Shown: in pieces, positions 53,349-62,973 of the stretch
How positions within the stretch are numbered: position 1 is the stretch's first letter
How the letters are laid out: the number at the start of each line of letters is the position of its first letter
Source of the DNA: Paraniabella defluvii
GTDB taxonomy: Bacteria > Bacteroidota > Bacteroidia > Chitinophagales > Chitinophagaceae
Direction: 5' to 3'
NCBI GenBank assembly: GCA_019316985.1
Contig: CP079215.1
Coordinates: 4,340,001-4,404,000, forward strand
Length of the DNA stretch: 64,000 nt
The notes under the pieces: model-generated
The model's database searches: none
What the model was told of the DNA's origin: nothing
Seen by the model: only the letters and a program-made list of their open reading frames with translations
Translations under genes and position numbers: made by a program

Positions 53349-53810
53349 TTATGTACGGCTGGTTTGCCTAATCTTTCTAACTTTAATCACTTTTTCTATG
53401 GAACCGATTTCGTCACTTGATTTATAAGAATTATACCAAGATTCACCTTCCGGGTCTATTGAAAGATCACCTAAGAGGAACTTGATCAGCGTTCCGCTTT
53501 TCATTCCCGTTAGATGAAATTCATACGTTACACTACCCTTCGGAACGCTTTTGTCCCAACTGATATCGAGTAATGAAATAACCAGTTTTGAATTGGGAAC
53601 AAATGTTATTACTTCACCTTCAAGGTAAACAACGTCATTATCATTAGTCCAATAAATCTTACTTCCTAATTCAATGGCTTTTGCATCTTCGGCTTTTGCA
53701 GGTACAAGCATCCAATCTTTAAAATATTCAGGAGTTGTGATTACTTCCCAAATTTCATTTTGCGTTGCGTCTATTATCTTCTCTTTGTGGACGATAAGGG
53801 GCTTATTCAT
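53349..53810 (-). CDS. SRPBCC-domain protein
   Basis: A 153-residue frame with VHKEKIIDATQNEIWEVITT, EYFKDWMLVPAKAEDAKAIE and GSKIYWTNDNDVVYLEGEVI of the AHSA1/START fold. The C-terminal RKIRQTSRT may be frame-shifted. It follows the DinB gene with a 4-bp overlap, so the two are co-translated. This is a second SRPBCC member of the block, not a close copy of the one at 49818-50240. Confidence 0.8.
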   Translation of the reverse strand: MNKPLIVHKEKIIDATQNEIWEVITTPEYFKDWMLVPAKAEDAKAIELGSKIYWTNDNDVVYLEGEVITFVPNSKLVISLLDISWDKSVPKGSVTYEFHLTGMKSGTLIKFLLGDLSIDPEGESWYNSYKSSDEIGSIEKVIKVRKIRQTSRT

Positions 53811-54321
53811 TTAAGGCTATTTAAAATATTAAAAATTTTTGTCAGTTGTTTAATATGTCTTTGAGTATGCACAACATAAAAATGCAACCATTCAAACCGT
53901 GTCATGTACCCAAATGTTGGAAATTCAAAATCTAAGCATAGCAGCACCATGAGATCGTTTCGGCTGGAGAAGCTAATGATACGGTCAGTTATTGTCTGTA
54001 TATTCAAAATCAAGTTTTCCTTTTCAAGATATCCATCTGATGGATAAGTAGCATCCGAATTATCTGCGATTAGCTTTATATTGAAATTCAAAAAAGGTCG
54101 CTTAGCGTTTTGCAGTTCTCATCATACTGTCTATCGGCAAACTCCGTCCCGCCTTTGAAAATTTCCCATGAACCATACGATTTTAAAAGATGATCACCGA
54201 CCTGACCTGCTGTCCAACTGTTTGGAAAAGGAATTTTATTTAGCTGTTCAGTACTAAAAGCTTCTAACATTTCCGTTAATTCCTTGATCGCTTGTTGAAA
54301 CTTGTGGATGATTGGTTCCAT
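53807..54321 (-). CDS. DinB-family protein
   Basis: About 170 residues with one break near 54090. The four-helix-bundle metal fold is visible: AIKELTEMLEAFSTEQLNKI, PNSWTAGQVGDHLLKSYG (first His), and EWLHFYVVHTQRHIKQL (the HxxxH pair). DinB-type enzymes are thiol-dependent transferases or hydrolases of mostly unknown substrate; this is not DNA polymerase IV. Confidence 0.85.
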
Positions 54322-54447
54322 TTAAGTTTATGTATGAGGTTTAAAAAGGTTTAGCAGTCTTACAATTCGTCAGATCAATTTTGTAATACAAAATTAAACC
54401 TGACGAATACAATCATTACAGTGAATATTTTCCGATGGAATTAAATT

Positions 54448-54918
54448 TTACTTGATCGTAACGGATCCATTAGGATTTAGTGATTTATCCTGTTTTTTTG
54501 AACCATTGGCTACGTTGAAAATAAAGTCCTTGGCGTCGTACTTTCCCACAACCTTGCTAAGATCTACATTGATATCAAATTGTTTTTCTAAGCCACAGTC
54601 TTCTTGAGATTTGTTATTGAGCACAAGGTTGATCTGCCCTGGGCTAGAAAACATTATAGATCCGTCCCACACGACATGGAAATCGTCTTGATTGCAACCA
54701 CCTTTAACTGTAATGGTTAGCATATTACCATTTCTTTTAATATCTTCAATATTGAAATCTCCATCATTTCTTTTCTCTACCAGTTCCGCATATTTTTCGG
54801 CACTTCTCAGCAGATTGTTTTCAAGAATTGTTTCCGGATTACTGTCGGATTTTTCACATGAAGTAATAGCAAAGCAAAAAAGCAATGCGAAGGCTGCATA
54901 AATTAAATTTGTTTTCAT
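54448..54918 (-). CDS. Small lipoprotein
   Basis: A 156-residue intact protein with lipobox FALLFCFAITSCEKSDSNPE. The body (SAEKYAELVEKRNDGDFNIE, LTITVKGGCNQDDFHVVWDG) is beta-rich, with two conserved Cys (GGCNQ and EDCGLE). Surface or periplasmic lipoprotein of unknown function, typical of Bacteroidota genomes. Confidence 0.7.
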   Translation of the reverse strand: MKTNLIYAAFALLFCFAITSCEKSDSNPETILENNLLRSAEKYAELVEKRNDGDFNIEDIKRNGNMLTITVKGGCNQDDFHVVWDGSIMFSSPGQINLVLNNKSQEDCGLEKQFDINVDLSKVVGKYDAKDFIFNVANGSKKQDKSLNPNGSVTIK

Positions 54919-55200
54919 TTTTTTAAGTTTTTAAGTGATTAAAATTTTAGACTAATACGACCTCCACACTAAAAACGCTACACCAATCTAAAAAAATATT
55001 TACCAACTATTTTGATTTAGATGGTAAATTTACATATTTTTAAAATACGGACAACACTAACCGTAAAAATTTTTATTCAGTCACCATAATTTAGAAATGA
55101 ATATATCGGCGCTAAAGCTTTTGATAGAGATACGGTCACATTATTAAACATTTTAAGTTGTATCCTTAGGTTTAAGTAGTAAATAGCATAACTTTGTCTT

Positions 55201-55932
55201 ATGGGGAAATTTCGTAGTATTGAGACATTGAGTATCGACAGCACTGTATTGTGCTGTAATTTCGTCAATACTGTCAGTACCTGGAAAACCGCTAAAAACT
55301 ATGACTATTTTGCAGTATATGATGATTTCATTGCATGGTGTTATAAATTGGAAATTTCTCCACGAGAACGTCTTGAAAGCTTAAAAGAATTAGCAAATGA
55401 ACAGCCCGAGCAAGCTTTGATCGCTTTACATCGCATCAAAGAAATACGCAAAGTACTACAAGGGCTGATTTCTGCTGTAGCACAAGATGATAATGATAAA
55501 AAATCAGCCTATTTGCCTGCTGCTAATCTTTTGATTGTGGATGCAATATCAAGACAGCGTTTACTTTATATAGATGATGAATTCACTATGGGTCAAATAG
55601 ATTCCGCAAACGACTTACTATCCCCTGTTTGGAAAGCGGTGCAATCGTTGTCGGAACTTTTAACTGACCATGAGACAAAACGGATCAAAGAGTGCCCAAT
55701 GTGCGGCTGGGTTTTCTTGGACGAAACCAAAAACGCCAGTAGGAAATGGTGTAGTATCAAAGCATGCGGCACTACCGATAAAATGAACCGCTACAACCAG
55801 AAGAAAAGCCTGAAGTTAAAAAAGACAAAGGGTAATAGCTTTCTTTCTGAATTCCAAAACTGCTGTGTTTATATAGGCTTAGGCATTGATGCTGTTTATC
55901 AGCAAGCGCCCATGAAGGCATGTATATCATGA
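55201..55932 (+). CDS. CGNR zinc-finger transcription regulator-like protein
   Basis: About 240 residues. The N-terminal ABATE-like domain (residues 15-110: CCNFVNTVSTWKTAKNYDYF) is followed by a zinc finger with CPMCGWVFLDETKN and WCSIKACGTTDK, where the CGNR signature is CGTT here. The tail beyond QKKSLKLKKTKGN looks non-native and may reflect a frame break near 55830. It is the only plus-strand gene of the block. Probably a stress-linked regulator. Confidence 0.75.
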   Translation: MGKFRSIETLSIDSTVLCCNFVNTVSTWKTAKNYDYFAVYDDFIAWCYKLEISPRERLESLKELANEQPEQALIALHRIKEIRKVLQGLISAVAQDDNDKKSAYLPAANLLIVDAISRQRLLYIDDEFTMGQIDSANDLLSPVWKAVQSLSELLTDHETKRIKECPMCGWVFLDETKNASRKWCSIKACGTTDKMNRYNQKKSLKLKKTKGNSFLSEFQNCCVYIGLGIDAVYQQAPMKACIS

Positions 55933-56400
55933 ATTACTAACGCCCATTCATGTGTATGGGGCAGATAACCCTCTGCAATCTCCGTCCTAATAAATTCTCA
56001 AATCAATATCTAGTACTAATTATATACCATCTATTTTTGTTTAACTGGTAAAATTGTAATATTTTTGAAGGGTTTGATTTGTCATTTATATTGCGAGTTC
56101 ACTTTATCCATATTTTTTTAGATTGTTATGATAAGAAATGTACTAAAGTTTATAAGACTAACATAATTGAGATTTTTCAGAAAAAATCGCTTTTGCTCTT
56201 ATTGTTTATTTGAATTGAAAAGAATAGTTGTTATGCACTAAGTTTTATGTTTTGAGCTTTATAGCGATTATGAAGAAACTCTTTTGCAATATTATAATGT
56301 AAAGGTGTGGTGATAAAAAGTTAAGATAATATTCAGGTGTTTTTCTCAATATCTTATTAAATGAAAATGAATTACCTAAATCCAGTAATAAACAAACGCT
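55933..56400. other. AT-rich region before second element
   Basis: About 470 bp, AT-rich, with no supportable gene. It may contain the promoter of the rteC fragment and the junction between the gene block and the second conjugative element. Confidence 0.3.
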
Positions 56401-56680
56401 ATGAAATACTCGTTAGAAAACATCATCTTAGAAATTCACAATAAAGAGGATAAGATTTCATCTGTAAGTAAAAGATTAATTGACGAAGCTTATGAAATGA
56501 CAGTATATCTTCAGGACCTTTTATTTTCGGTTAAAAAGTACATCATTGAAAATGAATTTAAGAATGATGCCGAAGAGATCCATTTCTTCCGTACCATAAA
56601 ACCTCAAATACTGGGTAAACTGATTTATTATAATAAAGTCTACCGTATAGAAACTACTTGTCCCGTTAGTAATGGCAATA
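56401..56680 (+). pseudogene. RteC N-terminal fragment fused to relaxase region
   Basis: The N-terminal about 90 residues of RteC: MKYSLENIILEIHNKEDKIS, LIDEAYEMTVYLQDLLFSVK, FFRTIKPQILGKLIYYNKVY, ending RIETTCPV. It stops near 56672, where sequence switches to the antisense of relaxase. The C-terminal RteC domain is missing, so regulation by RteC is lost. It is distinct from the rteC at 1301 (different N-terminus). Confidence 0.85.
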
Positions 56681-57350
56681 AGCCCTGCTGTATCTTTCCT
56701 GCAATTCGCCCTCGATTTTCTCGGCGGTAATATTGAACAGGAAAGCAAAGCATTGTATTCGCCCAAAGTTTGATACTGGTAATAGTTCGGCAGGTGGCGA
56801 ACGATGGAAGCAATTTGACTTTTTACATCGCCTGCCTGATAATCTACCGGACGGAAAACCTTATCAGTTTGGTTGCGCTCCTTATCCGTTGCGGGTATCA
56901 ATCCGTGTTTTCTTTCCAGTTCACGGCATACATTCATAGACCGCATTTTCTCGAATTTGTCCGAAATCTTTTGCCCTGTTCGTCTACGCAAACCGATACA
57001 ATGTGTATATGGCTGCGATCAATATCGGTATGTTTGAACACGACAAAAGGCTGTTCGCCGTAGCCCATTTCACGCATATACTGTTCTGCCATTTCCCTGA
57101 ATCTATCATCGCTTACCTTATCGTTCGGGTCGGGATTGAGCGAAATATGCAAGGTGTGTTTTTCGGTATTGCGGTTCGCTATCAGGTAAGGTGCAAAAGA
57201 TTGGGCTAATTGTGCTACGGAATAATGCCCGTTAGCGGTTTCAATCATCTTATTGACAAACAAAATTTGTCCGTTTTCATTCTCCACTTTAAGCTGATTG
57301 TATGCCAACGCTCCATATAAATTTGCGCTTCTTCCAATTTTTGCTATCAT
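56680..57350 (-). pseudogene. Relaxase N-terminal half (second element)
   Basis: Relaxase from MIAKIGRSANLYGALAYNQL through the catalytic histidines RSHIHIVSVCVDEQGK and on to NALLS, then about 20 residues more before the junction near 56680. Frame breaks lie near 57010, 56940 and 56735. It lacks the C-terminal half that the first relaxase retains. The nicking domain is intact in outline, so nicking might still occur. Confidence 0.85.
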
Positions 57351-57358
57351 TTTTACTG

Positions 57359-57790
57359 CTATTTTTTCAGATATTTGGATTCAAATTCCTCGCTTATTTG
57401 GATGATTTTCTGACACAGCATCGCCATTTCAGTCGTCTGTTTTTCCAGTTTATACAGGAACGCTGCGGCTTTTTCTCGGAAAAATTCTTGTACAGCAGCT
57501 TTACAATTTGGTTATAGTTTACACCTATGGAACGGAACTGGCTGTGAAAGGAGGTCAGCCGAATATAAAAATCAACCGTTCCTTGTCAATCTGAATGTTC
57601 TTTATCGTTTTTCAAAGATGCAGGACGTTATAAAATGTGCCTTTACCTGCATACCCGATTTATCAAAAAGAGCAAGAAAGCGGGCGTGTTCCTGCTCATT
57701 AAAAGAAATGGTGTACCGTATAGTCGCCGGGTCATCTTTTGGGCGACGTCCGGTCTTTTTCAATTGCTTTTTGTTGTTATCATTCATCAC
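57359..57790 (-). CDS. mobA: Mobilization accessory protein MobA (second element)
   Basis: About 144 residues with one frame break near 57590. The N-terminus is basic (KKQLKKTGRRPKDDPATIRY) with TISFNEQEHARFLALFDKSG, and the C-terminus has SIGVNYNQIVKLLYKNFSE and FLYKLEKQTTEMAML. It resembles the MobA at 19892 in both halves. The ATG lies about 48 bp after the conserved hairpin region. Confidence 0.8.
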
Positions 57791-57853
57791 TAATCCATTT
57801 TAAAATCCATACAAAACCCTGACTTCGGAAGGTGTTTTCTGCCCCCTGCAAAG

Positions 57854-57946
57854 GGCAAGTTGTTTTGAGCATCGGAAATCTTTCCGAGATGCTCAAAACA
57901 CAACTTGCTGTGTTCCGATGAACACAAAATCCGCTTTAGGCGGATT
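57854..57946. other. Candidate oriT of second element, three hairpins
   Basis: The first stem GGCAAGTTGTTTTGAGCATC pairs with GATGCTCAAAACACAACTTG. It is longer than in the other copy because the loop has become stem. GTGTTC-CGAT-GAACAC is at 57910-57925. AATCCGC-TTTA-GGCGGATT is at 57928-57946. The order and pairing match the structure at 20391-20486. Confidence 0.6.
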
Positions 57947-58425
57947 GAAGTAAGCGGGGATAAAGATTTCCCTGCTTTTATAAGACCATTACTATTTGCA
58001 ACTACAATAATCATAAGTGTATTATCCATTTTAATGCAAAGTAAAAGCGGCTTTTCGAGGTCATCACTACCCGACACAATGCCAGATTAGGTCACTAAAC
58101 GCCAACTTGGGACAGGCTTTGAATTGTATACACATACCTGCTTTTCTTTGTGCAAGGATGTGAATAAGAGTATTTGTGGATAGCTAAAATTCCATAGTTT
58201 CTGCGTTATCAAAACCTATAAATAGCGAGGTGGGCGTCTACAATAATGTTTGAAAAGTGCCACACTTATGTATCAGCTTACGTAGGCGAAAATGGTAATA
58301 GTTCAATACGAAAACAGAAAGTTGCAAATTAACAGGTATACATCGGCAAGACAGCATTTATTATGTTATGCCAACCCAAATAAAATTAAAGACATAAATA
58401 CGTAAACACGTAAATACATACAACT
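57947..58425. other. Intergenic region between oriT-like structure and traA
   Basis: About 480 bp with no supportable gene. AT-rich, and unlike the GC-rich repeat tract in the same position of the first element. It likely holds the transfer operon promoter near 58390-58420. Confidence 0.35.
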
Positions 58426-59191
58426 ATGAATACAGTAAAAAACCTTTATTAGTGGCTTTCTCTACACAAAAGGGAGGCGTTGGTAAATCGACATTTACGA
58501 TGCTTATGGCAAGCATTCTTCATTACCGCATGGGCTATAATGTGGCCGTGATAGACTGCGATTATCCCCAGCATAGCTTAGCGCTGCAACGGGAACGTGA
58601 TCTAAAAACCGTTATGCAAAATGAAATTTACAAGAGATTGGCATTGAAGCAATTTACGAGTATCAACAAAAAGTATACCCAATTGTCAAATGCAAAGCCG
58701 AAGAAGCAATGGATCAAATAGAAGCATTTGTCAAGGGGTCGTCAATTGACATAGATGTGATCTTTACCGATCTGCCGGGAACTGTGAATACACCTGGCGT
58801 CCTTTCGATATTGGCATCGTCGCATCATATTTTTTCACCTATTACAGCCGACAGGGTTGTGCTGGAAAGCACATTGAGTTTTTCGGACATCCTAATGAAC
58901 CGTATTGTAAAGGCAGGAGACACTCACATAAAATCCCTCCATCTTTTCTGGAACCAGGTGGACGGCAGGGAAAAATCGCCGCTATATGAAGTTTATGAAA
59001 AAGCTATTGGTGAATTAGGATTAACATTAATGCAAACGCATATCGCAGATAGCAAGCGTTTTAGAAAGGAAGGAGAAACAACAGCTAAAGCAGTCTTTCG
59101 TTCAACTTTGTTACCTCCGGATGAACAACTAATGAAAGCCTGCCGATTGGATGCTTTTATGAGCGAATTTTTATCAATCATTAAACTATAA
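58426..59191 (+). CDS. traA: ParA-family ATPase TraA (second element)
   Basis: About 254 residues: start MNTVKKPLLVAFSTQKGG, Walker A STQKGGVGKSTFTMLMAS, then DVIFTDLPGTVNTPGVLS and SPITADRVVLESTLSFS. Frame breaks lie near 58445 and 58690. It is clearly homologous to the traA at 21058 but diverged, so the two elements are not recent duplicates. Confidence 0.88.
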
Positions 59192-59196
59192 ATATT

Positions 59197-59600
59197 ATGC
59201 AAAAAGATAATCAAAAACCGAACCGACCAGTGGTGGATGAAAAATATATGATGTCTATTATGGCAGGGGAAGCGAAGGAACAGGCTACGCCACAGCAGGA
59301 AAGTGCGCAAGATCCTGTAGATAACCCTGTACAAAAGCCAGAGAAAACTAAACAGCGAAAAAGCCAGGAACCGGATTACGAAAAGACTTTTTCAAAAGAA
59401 TTGATACTAATGCCAGGGACGGAAAGCCGGTTTATATACAACCGGAATTCCATGAAAGATTAACCCGGATCGTGCAGATAATTGGAGGCGACAAGCTGAC
59501 GATATATACGTACCTGAACAATGTATTGGAATACCATTTCCAGGAATTCGCTGAACAGATAACTGAAAGTTTTCACAAAAAATACAAACCCATTTTATAG
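59197..59600 (+). CDS. DUF3408 transfer protein (second element)
   Basis: About 134 residues after one break near 59390. The charged N-terminal linker (DEKYMMSIMAGEAKEQATPQ) precedes the C-terminal DUF3408 domain (PEFHERLTRIVQIIGGDK, YTYLNNVLEYHFQEFAEQIT). It follows traA by 5 bp and precedes traD by 2 bp, giving a tight operon. Confidence 0.82.
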
Positions 59601-59602
59601 TC

Positions 59603-60246
59603 ATGGAAATACTTATTTTGATCTGCCTTATCATTGTAATTGTTCTGTTGTTGCATGATAAAGTTCGTCTTAATACACAGCAAGATCCAAAAAACAAAGC
59701 AAAGGATTCTGTTGTTAAACAGGACCCGATTGACATTATGGGTAAACCCAAGCCTGTCGAGAGGCTGACCTCGCCAAATACAGACAGTAAAAGTCAATCT
59801 TCTCAAGACAGTGTTAAAGCTAATACTTTTGATACAGCAATCGAAGAAGAAGGTGTCGATTCAACGAGCCCGCAGGAAGAACCGGATGAAGTTGCAGAGG
59901 CATCGCAGCCGGATTGGACAGAAGAAGAGGAGGAAGAATGGCGCATGAACAGGGAACCGGATGAGGAATGGGGATTTGCAGGCGGTGTGACTTTTGAAGA
60001 ACTTGACAAGGCAGGGGAAATACTGAAGCTGGAAGCATTAACCCAAGAAGAAGAGCGGCAGGTAACCGGTACACTTTTGAAAGTCCAGGAACTGAGCTTT
60101 TCAACCTCTTACAAAACTCCTTGGATAGTGCGTCGCAGCGAATAGCGAGTTTATTGGATGCTCATTTGAACGCTAAGGCAGATTCCGGTTCTTCCATCAC
60201 GCGGGATGAAAATTTGAAGGATTTTGATATTTTCGAATTTACGTAA
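59603..60246 (+). CDS. traD: Conjugal transfer protein TraD (second element)
   Basis: About 214 residues: an N-terminal membrane anchor (MEILILICLIIVIVLLLHDK), an acidic linker (WTEEEEEEWRMNRE), then GFAGGVTFEELDKAGEI and, after a break near 60095, LFNLLQNSLDSASQRIASLL ending DFDIFEFT. Domain order matches TraD of the first element. Confidence 0.82.
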
Positions 60247-60482
60247 TATAGGAAAAGGGAACTTATGGAATAGATGTTCCGGCAATGCTTTTACAAATCG
60301 TTATTTTCTTATCTGGTCTGATTGAAAAAGCTAAGCCTGATCCGTTTATCAAATATCCCAATAGTGTTACTACTGATACCTTTGACTCCTTATGAAGTAC
60401 CTGATAAGAAAATAAGAGATATTACGAACAAATGCTAAAGCTGACACTTAACGCAGTTCAAGCAGATCACCGCTTACTTTTA

Positions 60483-60811
60483 TCAAAATTCTTCGTCTTC
60501 AGGTTCCGAGTGTAATCCATACGTACTGTCATACTTTAATGGGGCTACAGGATAACCATTTAATATCCGGTAATTCCTCATGACCGACTTTACAGGACAA
60601 GGACACAAATCATCCTCCCATGAGGCTGGATTACTTTCATCAAATTGCCCCTCAATTGAGGCTAAATAGAGTGTCCGCCATCAGTAATGTAGCAGTACCA
60701 CGGTGCAAGTTCATTTGGTAAGGCCGAATGGTATTGTTTTCCCAGTATCAGGTACGGCGTACCTGCAAAGTGCCGTTCAATAATTTCTGTTGGGTTTATC
60801 TTTATGTTCAT
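60483..60811 (-). CDS. Uncharacterised small protein of second element
   Basis: About 108 residues with one frame break near 60668: MNIKINPTEIIERHFAGTPY, LILGKQYHSALPNELAPWYC, YITDGGHSI, then ASIEGQFDESNPASWEDDL and KSVMRNYRILNGYPVAPLKY, ending HSEPEDEEF. No family recognised. It is on the strand opposite to the tra genes, so it is probably cargo. Confidence 0.4.
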
Positions 60812-61023
60812 TACAAAGTGTTCTTATATGGTAGCGCAATACCATAAAGTCCTGCCGCAACTACGTCCCTGAGTTGAGTGGAATATTTTGAAATAGCGCT
60901 TTTCTTTTATCTGCTGGTTGGCTCATTATTCTGTTTGTTTTATTGTGAATTAAATAGGTGGCAGATAGCCGTAAGCTATATTTTGGTAACGTCAAATTTA
61001 GGCTATTTAATGCTTTCCTTGTG

Positions 61024-62240
61024 CCACTCACTGCAAAATAATTCCTTGAACTGACATTTTGCTTAGCCGCTTCTATTCTCGTGCATTTTGTAAAAATGGA
61101 CAAGAAATTAGTAAGACCATTCTTGCAGTGGCCAGGCGGAAAAGGGCGCCTGATTAGTCAATTAGCCCCGCATTTACCTCATGAGGTAATTAAGTCAAAG
61201 TTTACATATATCGAGCCTTTCGTTGGTGGAGGGGCTGTTTTATTTTGGTTGTTGAATACATTTCCCAATATAAGAAGTGTTGTAATCAATGATATAAATG
61301 AAGATCTTATCAATGTATATCGCGTTGTTGCGACTTTGCCGGAAGAGCTAATCAGAGTGCTGGAAGTATTTCAGGGGAATACCACTGCCTAAAGGATTAT
61401 AGCCAAAGGAAAGCATATTACCTTGATAGGAGGAACCTATATAACAGTCGAACTGAAGGGCATGTGGCACAGGCGGCACTTTTTATCTTGCTTATCAGAA
61501 TTTGCTTTAATGGTGTATATAGGGTCAATGCTAAAAATATTTTTAATTCTTCATTTGGTACAGCAATAAAGCCTATTATTTACCAAAAGGAAAATATCCT
61601 GGAAGCAAGTAGAATGTTGCAGAAAGTGGAGATACTGTGTGGTGATTTTGAACAGACTTATAAATATGTCGAGAACAACACTCTCGTATTCTTTGATCCA
61701 CCCTACAAACCGGTGAGCAAAACTTCCAGTTTTACTTCTTATTCCAAATTTAGATTTAACGACCAAGAGCAAATTCGGCTTCGGGATTATTGTCAGAAAC
61801 TTCATAACATAGGATGTAAGTGGATGCTATGTAACTCTGACATACCTGATGAGAATTTTTTGGTAAGTTATATGCACCTTTTGTTACCCGTAGTTTAACA
61901 ATAAGAAGAAATATAAGTTCAAGAGTTGAAACAAGGGGAGAAACCAGTGAATTGCTGATAACCAATTATAGATCAGCCAAAGCAGTGAAAAGCCCTTCTA
62001 CAAATGATCTTATAGGTGTATGATGGTTATAGGATTTTAGTATTTGCTGTCTAGGTAATCTTTTTTGTAGCATCGTGCATTGACGTTTTCCCGGATTTTT
62101 TTCTTTACAGGCATATACTGAAAAGTATGTGCCTGTAATTTTTTTCTATTCTCTGTGTCTATGTGTTTTTAGCTTGTCCTCTATCAAAGTTTATACTCTT
62201 TAAAGCCATTCACTGCTAAATTATTCCTCCGGAAGCCATT
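61024..62240. repeat. Imperfect direct repeat flanking the D12 methylase gene
   Basis: GCCACTCACTGCAAAATAAT (61023-61042) resembles GCCATTCACTGCTAAATTAT near 62206, continuing ATTCCT in both. The second copy is in the segment that normally precedes traE. A duplicated piece of the traD-traE spacer thus brackets the methylase, as expected if the methylase arrived by recombination. Confidence 0.35.
61096..62023 (+). CDS. DNA adenine methylase, D12 class (second element)
   Basis: About 308 residues: MDKKLVRPFLQWPGGKGRLI (SAM motif region), YIEPFVGGGAVLFWLL, then catalytic LVFFDPPYKPVSK. Frame breaks lie near 61385 and 61855, after which FVTRSLTIRRNISSRVE is in frame. It is a different subgroup from the D12 methylase at 6441. 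It is placed between traD and traE, an unusual spot. Another orphan methylase. Confidence 0.82.
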
Positions 62241-62325
62241 TGTAAAGTCGCTGTTCTTTCCATCCCACATTTGTTCCGAAGCCCCGCAGAAAGCGGGTTT
62301 TGGTAAAAAATTAATTCACAAAGAA
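62024..62325. other. Intergenic region before traE
   Basis: About 300 bp, including the second half of the direct repeat and a hairpin-like CCCCGCAGAAAGCGGG near 62281-62297 close to the traE start, which could affect translation. No gene seen. Confidence 0.4.
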
Positions 62326-62631
62326 ATGGAAAGACAAAGAAAAAAATTATGGCTGATGAGCACGGCGATGCTTGCGGCTACAGGTGCTTTTGCACAAGGC
62401 GACGGATCGGCGGGAATCACCGAGGCGACCAGTATGGTGACTTCATACTTTGATCCTGCTACAAAATTAATTTATGCCATAGGGGCGGTGGTTGGCCTTA
62501 TCGGAGGAGTAAAAGTATATAACAAATTCAGCAGTGGCGACCCCGACACGAGCAAGACTGCGGCAAGCTGGTTCGGAGCCTGTATTTTCTTAATCGTTGC
62601 CGCTACCATTCTGCGTTCATTCTTCCTTTAA
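62326..62631 (+). CDS. traE: Conjugal transfer protein TraE (DUF4134)
   Basis: A 101-residue intact protein. The signal-like N-terminus (LWLMSTAMLAATGAFAQGDG) is followed by two membrane helices (LIYAIGAVVGLIGGVKVY and ACIFLIVAATILRSFFL). This is the VirB2/pilin-like TraE of CTnDOT elements. It opens the channel operon, followed by traF after 11 bp. Confidence 0.9.
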   Translation: MERQRKKLWLMSTAMLAATGAFAQGDGSAGITEATSMVTSYFDPATKLIYAIGAVVGLIGGVKVYNKFSSGDPDTSKTAASWFGACIFLIVAATILRSFFL

Positions 62632-62642
62632 TCCGATGCCCT

Positions 62643-62973
62643 ATGAGTAGTTACAATATTAACAAAGGCATTGGACGAACGGTCGAGTTCAAAGGACTGA
62701 AGGCACAATACCTATTCATTTTCGCTGGCGGGTTGTTGGGTGTTTTGATCCTTGTAATGGTGCTGTATATGGCAGGCGTACAATCTTTTATTTGTATTGC
62801 TATAGGCGCTATCGGAGCATTATCTATTGTTTGGCAAACCTTTTCCTGAACAAAAATATGGTGAGCATGGCCTGATGAAGTTAGGTGCAAAGAAAAAGCA
62901 TCCCCGATATATCATCTGCCGCAAACCTGTATATCGCTATCTGAAGGTAACCACTAAATCCAGTGCTATATGA
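62643..62973 (+). CDS. traF: Conjugal transfer protein TraF (DUF4133)
   Basis: About 108 residues: YNINKGIGRTVEFKGLKAQY, two membrane helices (FIFAGGLLGVLILVMVLYM and FICIAIGAIGALSIVW). After a break near 62845, GLMKLGAKKKHPRYIICRKP follows. VirB3-like inner membrane component. It ends with a 4-bp overlap (ATGA) with traG. Confidence 0.88.

Noticed and set aside
60861..61103. 80-codon minus-strand ORF before the methylase
   Set aside because: It overlaps the repeat and the methylase start and has no family; probably a chance frame.
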